DNA of 64,000 nucleotides from assembly GCF_010093025.1 (NCBI RefSeq), contig NZ_CP048114.1:1612001-1676000 (forward strand). Direction: 5' to 3'. Numbering within the stretch: position 1 is the stretch's first letter; the number at the start of each line of letters is the position of its first letter. Shown piece after piece: positions 53,819-64,000 of the stretch. Under the pieces are notes generated by a model. The model saw only the letters and a list, made by a program, of their open reading frames with translations, did no database searches and was not told where the DNA came from. The translations under genes and the position numbers were made by a program. This DNA comes from Edaphobacter sp. 12200R-103. GTDB lineage: Bacteria > Acidobacteriota > Terriglobia > Terriglobales > Acidobacteriaceae.

Positions 53819-55430
53819 GTCAACCGCCGTCGCCAATCCCACCATGAGTCAGGCCGTCTGGAAGCCCCACCATAACCCCTGGCTGGTGGCTCTGACGGTC
53901 ACATTGGCGACCTTTATGGAGGTGCTCGACACCTCGATCGCCAACGTCGCCCTGCCGCACATGGCCGGAACCCTGGGAGCGAGTCAGGAAGAAGCGACGT
54001 GGGTGCTGACCAGCTATCTGGTTTCGAGCGCGATCGTGCTGCCCATCTCCGGCTGGCTGTCGGACCGCTTCGGCCGCAAGCGGTTCTACATGACGTGCGT
54101 TGCACTGTTTACGGCCTGCTCGCTGATGTGCGGCCTGGCGCAGACGCTACCCATGCTGATCTTTGCCCGCATCCTGCAGGGGGCAGGCGGCGGAGGTCTT
54201 GCTCCCAGCGAACAGGCGATTCTCGCCGATACTTTTCCTATTGAAAAACGCGGCCAGGCCTTTGCCGTCTATGGAATGGCGGTGGTCGTCGCCCCGGCGA
54301 TCGGCCCCACGCTGGGCGGATGGATCACGGACAACTTCAACTGGCACTGGATCTTCTTTATCAATCTTCCGGTCGGCCTTCTATCGCTCTATCTCAGCAA
54401 CCAGATGGTCGAAGATCCTCCTCACCTGCAGGTTCGCAGAAAGAAAGCGCGTGAGGAGCGGGTCGACTTCTTTGGCCTTGGCCTGGTCGCCGTCGGTGTG
54501 GGGTTCCTTGAGTTCACGCTGGACAAAGGACAGGAGAAGGACTGGTTCGGGTCGCAGATGATCGTGACCTGCGCTGTGCTGTCCGTCGTCACGCTGGTCA
54601 CCTTCGTCCTCTGGGAGTGGAACCACTCTCACCCTATCGTCGATCTGAAGCTGCTGAAGAACCGTAACTTTGGCACGGCAGTCTTCCTGCAGTTCATCCT
54701 GGGCATGGTGCTGTTCGGGAGCACGGTGCTGATTCCGCAATACCTGCAGGTGCTGCTGGGCTACACGGCGGAACGCGCCGGCATGGTGCTGTCGCCGGGC
54801 GGATTCGTCATGATGATCATGATGGCGGTTGCCGGACGGATGCTGGGCAAATTCGATCCGCGCGCGATGGTTGCGATGGGCTATATCGCGACCGCGGCCG
54901 GTATCTACAACCTCACCCGGTTAGACCTGAATACGGCGTTCGGCACCGTGACGCTATGGCGGATGCTCCAGGTGATCGGGCTGCCCTTTATCTTCATCCC
55001 GATCAGCACACTCAATTACGTCGGCGTTCCGCTGGATAAGACGAATCAGATCTCCAGCCTTTCGAACTTCGCCCGCAACCTGGGCGGAAGCATGGGAACA
55101 GCCCTGCTGACGACATTCATCTCGCGAAGCGCGCAGGTTCACCAGTCTGTGCTGGCAGCCAATGTGATTCCCGGAAGTGTGCAGTACCGGCTCTATATGG
55201 ACCGCGTCACCTCGCTGCTGATCGCCCATGGAATGTCGGCAGCAGAGGCCTCGCGCCTCGCGGTCGGCAGAGCCTACCAGGAGATGCTGCGGCAGGCCTC
55301 CATGCTGAGCTACCAGAACGCCTTCTTCATCCTTTCGATCATCATCCTGCTGCTGACGCCGCTTCCCTTCATCATGCGGTTGCCGGAAAAGAACGCGAAG
55401 AGAGACCCTGAAGCCATGGGCGGGCACTGA
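53817..55430 (+). CDS. DHA2 family drug:H+ efflux transporter (EmrB-type, 14 helices)
   Basis: 537 residues, 14 predicted membrane segments. Signature sequences are TFMEVLDTSIANVALPHMAG (motif D1), SGWLSDRFGRKRFY (motif A) and GAGGGGLAPSEQAILADTFP, with GPTLGGWI (motif C). The family expels drugs and other hydrophobic compounds by proton antiport. No EmrA membrane-fusion partner follows, so it may act alone. ATG 53817 has no clear Shine-Dalgarno; ATG 53844 is possible. Regulation by the divergent MarR protein is strongly suggested by the operators. Confidence 0.93.
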   Translation: MSTAVANPTMSQAVWKPHHNPWLVALTVTLATFMEVLDTSIANVALPHMAGTLGASQEEATWVLTSYLVSSAIVLPISGWLSDRFGRKRFYMTCVALFTACSLMCGLAQTLPMLIFARILQGAGGGGLAPSEQAILADTFPIEKRGQAFAVYGMAVVVAPAIGPTLGGWITDNFNWHWIFFINLPVGLLSLYLSNQMVEDPPHLQVRRKKAREERVDFFGLGLVAVGVGFLEFTLDKGQEKDWFGSQMIVTCAVLSVVTLVTFVLWEWNHSHPIVDLKLLKNRNFGTAVFLQFILGMVLFGSTVLIPQYLQVLLGYTAERAGMVLSPGGFVMMIMMAVAGRMLGKFDPRAMVAMGYIATAAGIYNLTRLDLNTAFGTVTLWRMLQVIGLPFIFIPISTLNYVGVPLDKTNQISSLSNFARNLGGSMGTALLTTFISRSAQVHQSVLAANVIPGSVQYRLYMDRVTSLLIAHGMSAAEASRLAVGRAYQEMLRQASMLSYQNAFFILSIIILLLTPLPFIMRLPEKNAKRDPEAMGGH

Positions 55431-55505
55431 TGCAGCCTTTTTATTCCGAGTGAAATATTGTTTTCCTAATGACATTTACCCTTACCGGGTGCTAGGCTCT
55501 CGGCT

Positions 55506-56390
55506 ATGTCTCTGACAGGATGCAGACGAGCGATTCCCGCGGGAGTCGCCTGCTTTTTCCTTCTGGCGCCGCTGGCGTCTTTCTCGCAGACCCAGGCGAT
55601 TCCGAATACGCCGAACCAGACCTCCGCGGCGACCGATGCACCGTTGAATCCGGCTCTTACGACGGTCTTCGTCGTTGGCGACTCGACGGCGAGAAACCAG
55701 GCGGATCTGGGATGGGGCGATCACTTTGCCCCTTTCTTCGATACCAGCCGGATCAACGTGGCCAATCGCGCCCGCGCGGGCCGGAGCAGCCGCAGCTACT
55801 ACAACGAGGGTCTGTGGGCGAAGGTTCTGTCGGAGATGAAGGCCGGGGACTATGTCCTGATCCAGATGGGCCACAACGACGGCGGGGGAGATCCCAGCAA
55901 AGACCCGAAGTCGAGAGGAAGCGTCAAAGGAATCGGCGACGAGACCATGGAGCTTTCCATCAAGAAGCCGTTCGAGACCGGTCCTCTCGCAGGCCAGACC
56001 ATGGAGACGGTCCACACTTACGGCTGGTATCTGCGCAAATACATCGAGGACAGCCGAGCAAAAGGAGCGCATCCGATCCTGCTCACCGTGACCATCCGAA
56101 ACATCTGGAAGGACGGTCCCGACAGCAAGCCTCACATTGAGCGGGACATGGGTTACCGCGATTATGAGTACCAGGTAGCCGCGCAGGAGAAGATCCCTGT
56201 CGTCGATATGGCGACTGTCGAGGCGGACCGCCTGGAGGCGCTTGGCCCGGAGAAGACGGCGGCGCTGTTTCCCATCGACCATACCCACACCAGCGCGGAG
56301 GGGGCGGAGCGGAATGCCGAGTCTGTTGTGATCGCTCTGCGTCAGGCGCACTCGCCGCTGACGGCTTATCTCAAACCATCCGCTCCCTGA
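55506..56390 (+). CDS. Secreted rhamnogalacturonan acetylesterase-like SGNH hydrolase (RhgT-like)
   Basis: 294 residues. A signal peptide (about 1-28) is followed by an SGNH esterase: block I VVGDSTARN (catalytic Ser60), GHND in block III and DHTHTSAEG (Asp and His) in block V. The long insertion between and the QADLGWGDHF, NRARAGRSSRSY segments are those of RhgT/YxiM-type acetylesterases that remove acetyl groups from pectic rhamnogalacturonan. Specificity is by resemblance. The GH88/105 hydrolase in the window could follow it in the same degradation. Confidence 0.87.
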   Translation: MSLTGCRRAIPAGVACFFLLAPLASFSQTQAIPNTPNQTSAATDAPLNPALTTVFVVGDSTARNQADLGWGDHFAPFFDTSRINVANRARAGRSSRSYYNEGLWAKVLSEMKAGDYVLIQMGHNDGGGDPSKDPKSRGSVKGIGDETMELSIKKPFETGPLAGQTMETVHTYGWYLRKYIEDSRAKGAHPILLTVTIRNIWKDGPDSKPHIERDMGYRDYEYQVAAQEKIPVVDMATVEADRLEALGPEKTAALFPIDHTHTSAEGAERNAESVVIALRQAHSPLTAYLKPSAP

Positions 56391-56402
56391 GCGCTGCGTG
56401 CC

Positions 56403-57173
56403 TCAATGAGGTGTGAGCGTCTGCATTACCCCAAGAGCCCGCACGAATGCTTCCGGTTTGACGGCCACGGAGCCCTCATAGGGACGGGCCAGGTCAGCGA
56501 TTGCGGCCAGCGTTGTAACGACGACAAAGGTGAGCGCCGCTACCTGGCAGTAATGAAGCCACTTTTTATCGTTGCCCAGCAGGCAGGATGAGGTGATGGT
56601 CGCGCCTGCTCCGAGTATCAGCAGGCCCCAGAGCAGCCCGGGCATCTGGTTGCTCCGCTGCTGATTGCGCATGTTCCGTCTCTCGGAGAGATTGCTCATC
56701 GCGTACTGAATGTGATCCAGGCTGTTGGTGGAGATTACTGAATCTGCCTTGACCGTCTCAAGGACAGACCACATCTCGTTCATCACGCCGTCGGCAGCGC
56801 GATCCTCCTGCTGGTGCTGCATGGCGGGCCACTCCTGGTTGACGACCACATATTCATAGCGGCGCGCCAGATCGCGAATATGGTCTTTCTGGGGAGACGG
56901 CAGGCCGCCCGCGATGCGATAGATGTTGAGCATGGAGGTCGCTTCCAGGGCGGCATCGACCTCGGCAGATCGAAAGCCCTCTGCCACGGTGTAGAGCATA
57001 AAGCCGAGAATCACTCCGTAGGTGGTCCCCAGCACACCGAGCTGCCAGCCCGTCACGTCATTGATCCCTTTGCGGCTCTGAATAGGCCACCATCGATTCA
57101 ACAGGCTGACGAAGAGCAGCGAACACACAAGAGCAGCCAGAATCAACATCGAACTCTGCAGGTACGTGAACAT
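56403..57173 (-). CDS. DUF4239-type membrane protein
   Basis: 256 residues with four hydrophobic segments (about 7-28, 46-66, 183-205, 211-235) around a cytoplasmic or periplasmic helical domain. DUF4239 members are weakly related to bestrophin-type channels, but function is unproven. The loop WQLGVLGTTYGVILGFMLYTVAEGF is the family's conserved block. It is convergent with the esterase gene (12 nt apart) and diverges from secA across 250 bp. Confidence 0.75.
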   Translation of the reverse strand: MFTYLQSSMLILAALVCSLLFVSLLNRWWPIQSRKGINDVTGWQLGVLGTTYGVILGFMLYTVAEGFRSAEVDAALEATSMLNIYRIAGGLPSPQKDHIRDLARRYEYVVVNQEWPAMQHQQEDRAADGVMNEMWSVLETVKADSVISTNSLDHIQYAMSNLSERRNMRNQQRSNQMPGLLWGLLILGAGATITSSCLLGNDKKWLHYCQVAALTFVVVTTLAAIADLARPYEGSVAVKPEAFVRALGVMQTLTPH

Positions 57174-57423
57174 TTCAAAAATCCTCTTTCTACTTCGTCG
57201 CTGACAGCGTACCTTGTCAGCCGCCTGTTTTCCTCAATCCTTCTGCAAAGAGGCATCTTTTCTCCGCTGGGCCGTTTCAGTGCGCGGTAAAGGGAGAAAG
57301 CAACCTTCTCATTTCGCTGCGGTTCGCGCCAGAGCAGACCTTCGGCAGGTTGTCCCCGTTTCCCTGACGAACCATTTACACTGATAAGTGGGTAGTATCT
57401 TGCTCCCTACGAAGGACACAGGT

Positions 57424-60429
<3,006 letters not shown>

Positions 60430-60450
60430 TCGCAGTTCACGCAGAAAACG

Positions 60451-60477
60451 AAAGGGCGGACATCATGTCCGCCCTTT
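60451..60477. terminator. Bidirectional terminator after secA
   Basis: AAAGGGCGGACAT and ATGTCCGCCCTTT are complementary over 13 bp with a minimal centre, followed by TTT on the plus strand and by TTTCGTTTTC on the minus strand, serving the convergent secA and lipoprotein genes. Confidence 0.9.
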
Positions 60478-60499
60478 TCCTGTGTCACGGGTTCTTCGC

Positions 60500-61090
60500 C
60501 TATTTCTCCAAGTCGTCCAGCAGCAGGCGTGCTTTGGTGGCAAGCGTCTTCGCTCCCTCCACATCTCCGGAGCTCAGCGCATCCTGTGCCTGCCTACGGA
60601 AGTTCCGGATGCGGCTTACCTGGGAACGCTCCTGCCGTACTTTGCTCGCGGACAAATTACTCAAGCGATTTTGGATAGAAGCGATCATGTCCGCTGCCTC
60701 CTGCTGGGCGCGCGGACTGGCCTCGCCGCCAAGCGAGAGCGAACCAATCGGATCGGCCTCGGCCGGAGCAGCGGGCGTTGTTGTATCCGGCGGCGGCGTG
60801 GCTGCAGAAGATGCAGTCGCAGACGACCCCGAAGGCCGGCGCCTGCGTTCCCGGTGCGGGGTAGCTCCGCTGGCCATAGGTACGGGTGGCAGCTCAACCT
60901 GGACCGGCGGAATCATCGGTGGAGGATCAGGTTCCGGTAAACGGAGCACGGCCATCGGCTGTATGACAGGGGGCAGTGGAGGCAACACGGGCTTATGCCG
61001 GCATCCAGTCAGACCGATGGCCATGACACAGCCCAGCCCCGCACCCTGCAGAGCTATTCTTACCGGTCTTTGAAACTTTCTGCTTCGCAT
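60500..61090 (-). CDS. Predicted lipoprotein, helical
   Basis: 196 residues. A lipobox LTGC places the acylated cysteine at position 30. A Pro-rich stretch (33-75) and a Ser/Ala/Thr linker lead to a C-terminal helical region (about 125-196) with charged heptad-like repeats. I recognise no family. Its ATG overlaps the stop of the sensor kinase gene by 1 nt, so it is translated with the ZraSR-like pair. An accessory periplasmic role for the sensor is possible but unproven. Confidence 0.7.
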   Translation of the reverse strand: MRSRKFQRPVRIALQGAGLGCVMAIGLTGCRHKPVLPPLPPVIQPMAVLRLPEPDPPPMIPPVQVELPPVPMASGATPHRERRRRPSGSSATASSAATPPPDTTTPAAPAEADPIGSLSLGGEASPRAQQEAADMIASIQNRLSNLSASKVRQERSQVSRIRNFRRQAQDALSSGDVEGAKTLATKARLLLDDLEK

Positions 61091-63018
61091 TACACGTGCT
61101 CTCCTATCACCCTGCGGCTGGAACCCGCGGCCATTCCCTTTCTCGTCTCCCCCGGCGAACCGGAGGCCACCGGCAACTTCAGGGTGAATGTCGTTCCTCG
61201 ATCCGGGGCATGCGGATTCGCATTCGAACGGACATCAAGCGCCCCACCATGCATCTGCAGGATGCGATACGTCATTGCCAGCCCGATTCCGCTGCCCTTT
61301 GCCTTCGTAGTGAAGTACAGTTCAAAGATACGCGGAAGAACATCCGGTGGGATACCTTCTCCTTCGTCGGTAACTTCTACCACAGCAAACGGATGTTCCC
61401 TACGCAAACTTACGGTCAGCTTCCCTCCCTGCGTCATCGCCTGCATCCCGTTCAACATCAGGTTTAACAACGCTTGACGGACAAGCTCTGCATCCACCCG
61501 TACCGGCAAAGGTTCCCCGGGAGCATTTACCGTCACAAGCACGCCGTTCTCATGCATTTCGGCGGAGGCAAGTTCGACGACGGCGTTCACCACCTGGCGG
61601 AGATCGTGTTCCCGAAGCTTGAGATCCATGGGACGAGAGAAATCTGCCAGTGTCTCGACCACGCGATCCAGTCGCTGCATCTCACCGGCAAGAATGTCGA
61701 CATGACGCTGTGCGCCGCCAAGACCGGCCGCTTCGGCATTCGCGAGTTTGCTCCGCAGCAGCTCCAGGTGGACGACCATGGCATTGATCGGGTTTTTGAC
61801 CTCATGCCCGACGCCAGCGGTCAGACGGCCAATAGCGGCCAGGCGGCGCGAGATCTCAAGCTCCTGCCCTAGTTGCATCATGGATTCCAGGTCGCGCAGA
61901 GTGATCAGGATTCCCATGCTCTCGCCCAAACCGTCGTCAAAACGATCGACCGAAACCTGTACGCGCCGTCCATCCTCCAGGGTTACGCTCTCTGCCCCGC
62001 CGGATTCTCCATCTGCAAAGGCTGCGAGCACCGCCGCTCCCAGTGCTGTTTCAGGCTCGAAGATCTCCTCCAGATTCTTTCCTACCAGTTCTCCTTGTGG
62101 GCGATTGACGAAGTACGCCACGGCGTCAGATACCATCAGGGCACGCCGGTCCGCGGTAAACAAAAGAACGCCGTCGCGCAATGTGTCCAGCATCTGATTT
62201 AGGCTGGCCTGCAGGGCCGTGTAACCGGCCTCAGTCGAACGCATCTGCTGGCCCAGGCGGTCAATCGTCTCGGAGACGCGCACGACTGCATCCCCGATAG
62301 GCTTCGTCGGGGTGGGAGCCTCTCCTGCCTGGAGCGTTAGCTTCTGCAGCTGGCGGCTGATCTGTTCGATTGGCTGCAGGGCCGCGGTGGCCAGTACAGC
62401 CGCTGCCAGCATCGCCGCGACCGCCGCCAGAAACGCGAAGAGAGCCGCAGCACGAAGCCATGGCTCGTAAGAATTCCTCAGAAAGGTCGAGCGCACTCCC
62501 AGATGGATCATCAGAAACGGATGCCCGTTTCGTTCCAGCGGCTGAACGGAGTCAAAGACCTGCGGCCGCCCGAAGACCTGTCTGCTTTGGTAGGCAATGC
62601 TTCCGTTCTGGATGCTTTCGAGGCTGTACCGCTGCGGTGCAGCCTCATTCATCTCGTCCGGATCCGTGCTGACAATGATGATGCCGCGGTCATCGACCAC
62701 GCTGACGTCCTGCACCGTCGGAGAATACCGGACGATAGCATTCATCACATCAGCCAGCGGCTGATAGTTACGCAGAGCGTCAGCAACCGCAGCCCGCAGC
62801 GCCTCGTCGCTTCCATCCGAAGGAGGATTGGCACGCAACCCTGTCTCCACCGCCTGGCGCGTCATTAAAGTGACCTGGCTGGCGAGAACGCTGTTCGCGG
62901 CAGCCGTCTGCTCAATTCTCTGCCGCAGAAGCTCTCCGACAAACAGAATCGACAGCACCATCACAATGGCGCATGTCAGTCCGGTAGCGGACACGACCAG
63001 CTTCGTTTTCAGCCGCAT
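61090..63018 (-). CDS. Membrane sensor histidine kinase (NtrB/ZraS-like)
   Basis: 642 residues. Two membrane segments (about 8-30 and 188-213) flank a periplasmic sensor of about 155 residues with a PAS/Cache look (VQDVSVVDDRGIIIVSTDPDEM). A HAMP-like linker, a PAS domain (about 270-380, DGVLLFTADRRALMVSD), HisKA with the phospho-His near 405 in GVGHEVKNPINAM and an ATPase domain (NLMLNGMQAM, DEGEGIP, GSGIGLAM) follow. It should phosphorylate the sigma-54 activator upstream, which ends 2 nt before it. Confidence 0.9.
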   Translation of the reverse strand: MRLKTKLVVSATGLTCAIVMVLSILFVGELLRQRIEQTAAANSVLASQVTLMTRQAVETGLRANPPSDGSDEALRAAVADALRNYQPLADVMNAIVRYSPTVQDVSVVDDRGIIIVSTDPDEMNEAAPQRYSLESIQNGSIAYQSRQVFGRPQVFDSVQPLERNGHPFLMIHLGVRSTFLRNSYEPWLRAAALFAFLAAVAAMLAAAVLATAALQPIEQISRQLQKLTLQAGEAPTPTKPIGDAVVRVSETIDRLGQQMRSTEAGYTALQASLNQMLDTLRDGVLLFTADRRALMVSDAVAYFVNRPQGELVGKNLEEIFEPETALGAAVLAAFADGESGGAESVTLEDGRRVQVSVDRFDDGLGESMGILITLRDLESMMQLGQELEISRRLAAIGRLTAGVGHEVKNPINAMVVHLELLRSKLANAEAAGLGGAQRHVDILAGEMQRLDRVVETLADFSRPMDLKLREHDLRQVVNAVVELASAEMHENGVLVTVNAPGEPLPVRVDAELVRQALLNLMLNGMQAMTQGGKLTVSLRREHPFAVVEVTDEGEGIPPDVLPRIFELYFTTKAKGSGIGLAMTYRILQMHGGALDVRSNANPHAPDRGTTFTLKLPVASGSPGETRKGMAAGSSRRVIGEHV

Positions 63019-63020
63019 GC

Positions 63021-64000
63021 CTAGTCCACCAGGGCAGAGTTATTTGAGTATTCCTTCAGCTTATTCTGCAAGGTCTTCGAACTGATACCCAGAATCTCTG
63101 CGGCCTTTGTCTTGTTGTTGTGGGTCGACATCAGGGTCTTGAGGATCAGCTGCCGCTCCGCCTCATCGACGGTGGTGCCAACTTCAACGCGGACCGTGTT
63201 CTGATCTTCGAGGTAGCGCTCCACCTCGCTCGGACGGGCGCCATCCGACTCGCTGGAACGCCCCGGCCTGCCGATGACGGGAGAAAAGCCCGACTCCCCA
63301 AACTGCGGCGGAAGGTGCTCCAAACCCAGCATGCCCGTTCCGGCCATAATGGTGGCACGCTCGATTGTGTTGCGCAGTTCACGCACATTGCCCGGCCACT
63401 GGTAGGACATCAGCTTCTTGAGAAGGCTGTCCTTCATTCCCGTCACGCTGCAGTTGTGGCGCTCGTTCATGTCCCCGATCATCTTCTGCGCAATCGGAGC
63501 AATGTCTTCCAGGTGCTCGCGCAGGGGCGGCATCTGGATATTGAAGACATTCAGCCGGTAGTACAGGTCGCCACGCAACTCGCCTGCGGCAACAGCCTGC
63601 TCGGGATCCTTGTTGGTGGCGGCTACAACGCGAACATCGACCGGCGTCTCGGTCTTGCTTCCCAGTCGCCGCAGCTTACGGTCCTCAAGTACTCGGAGCA
63701 GCTTGGCCTGTGTCGCCGCCGGCATCTCACCGATCTCGTCCAGCAGCAGCGTCCCCTCTTCCGCCAGCTCAAAGCATCCCGCCCGCCGTTCCAGTGCACC
63801 CGTAAAGGCTCCCTTTTCATGTCCGAAGATCTCGCTTTCAATCAACGTCTCAGGAATGGCCGCGCAGTTCACTGCCACAAATGGCTTGTTGTGCCGCGAG
63901 CTGAGTTCGTGCAGGGCACGGGCCACCAACTCCTTCCCGGTTCCGCTCTCGCCGGTGACAAGAACGCTGACGTTGGAGGGAGCAATCCGCTCGATCAGCG
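63021..64000 (-). CDS. Sigma-54-dependent response regulator (NtrC/ZraR-like), partial
   Basis: C-terminal 325 codons; the gene runs off the right edge, so the receiver domain is not in view. The AAA+ domain carries Walker A GESGTGKE, the sigma-54-contacting GAFTGA, Walker [11 protein letters not shown] and the R-finger region, followed by a Fis-type helix-turn-helix at the end ([24 protein letters not shown]). It should activate sigma-54 promoters when phosphorylated. It is the first gene of the unit with the kinase and lipoprotein. Confidence 0.93.
   Translation of the reverse strand, partial: LIERIAPSNVSVLVTGESGTGKELVARALHELSSRHNKPFVAVNCAAIPETLIESEIFGHEKGAFTGALERRAGCFELAEEGTLLLDEIGEMPAATQAKLLRVLEDRKLRRLGSKTETPVDVRVVAATNKDPEQAVAAGELRGDLYYRLNVFNIQMPPLREHLEDIAPIAQKMIGDMNERHNCSVTGMKDSLLKKLMSYQWPGNVRELRNTIERATIMAGTGMLGLEHLPPQFGESGFSPVIGRPGRSSESDGARPSEVERYLEDQNTVRVEVGTTVDEAERQLILKTLMSTHNNKTKAAEILGISSKTLQNKLKEYSNNSALVD

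Overview
The window reads as chromosome of a soil-type Acidobacteriota (Terriglobales/Acidobacteriaceae-like, e.g. Granulicella, Terriglobus or Edaphobacter). This placement is inference from overall gene content, the Gram-negative envelope genes (kdsD, a WbaP-like transferase, lipoproteins, an MlaF-like ATPase), polysaccharide-active enzymes, a bacterial deoxyhypusine-synthase-family gene and high-GC coding bias; no rRNA is present to confirm it. It is densely coding on both strands. I see no tRNA, rRNA, CRISPR array, prophage or insertion sequence. Several genes appear to start with TTG or GTG behind a good Shine-Dalgarno.

Layout. 0-4 kb (mostly minus): the tip of a YegP/DUF1508 gene, an ArnC/GtrB-type glycosyltransferase, an AlaC-like aminotransferase, and a coupled pair of TlpA-like thioredoxin and a stand-alone DsbD-alpha-like periplasmic protein. 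3.9-9.4 kb (plus): kdsD, proS and a class A penicillin-binding protein. 9.4-14.6 kb (minus): chemotaxis operon cheA-cheW-cheY-cheB-cheR without a receptor. 14.6-25.5 kb (plus): nucleoside uptake and salvage (cdd, deoA, nupC, purine nucleoside phosphorylase, udk), interleaved with a maltose-acetyltransferase-like gene, a GGDEF diguanylate cyclase, two exported Gfo/Idh/MocA oxidoreductases and, on the minus strand, a Vps62-like secreted protein. 25.4-28 kb (minus): an OlsB-like N-acyltransferase flanked by two PlsC/OlsA-like acyltransferases, probably ornithine lipid synthesis.

27.9-41 kb: DUF2062 protein, S1/P1 nuclease, pncB diverging from the deoxyhypusine-synthase-family gene, a three-gene phosphorelay (hybrid kinase, response regulator, Hpt), a GH88/105 hydrolase, a collagen-like cell-surface protein and phosphoglucomutase. 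41-50 kb: DUF1634-TauE pair, NCS2 purine permease, DsbA-like protein, nadE, WbaP-like sugar-phosphate transferase, orphan MlaF-like ATPase and mobA. 50-57 kb: M20 peptidase, cupin, methyltransferase, a MarR/DHA2 efflux pair separated by a striking palindromic operator, rhamnogalacturonan acetylesterase-like SGNH hydrolase and a DUF4239 membrane protein. 57-64 kb: secA, then (minus) a sigma-54 response regulator, its membrane sensor kinase and a lipoprotein in a ZraSR-like operon running off the right edge.

Most genes are recognisable housekeeping or accessory families. The signals most worth a second look are the tandem operator that buries both start codons of the MarR/DHA2 pair, the bacterial deoxyhypusine-synthase-family gene, the multidomain collagen-like protein, the ornithine-lipid locus with its 129-bp antisense overlap with udk, and the 13-bp dyad in front of the purine phosphorylase gene. 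I do not see one large coherent undescribed multi-gene system.
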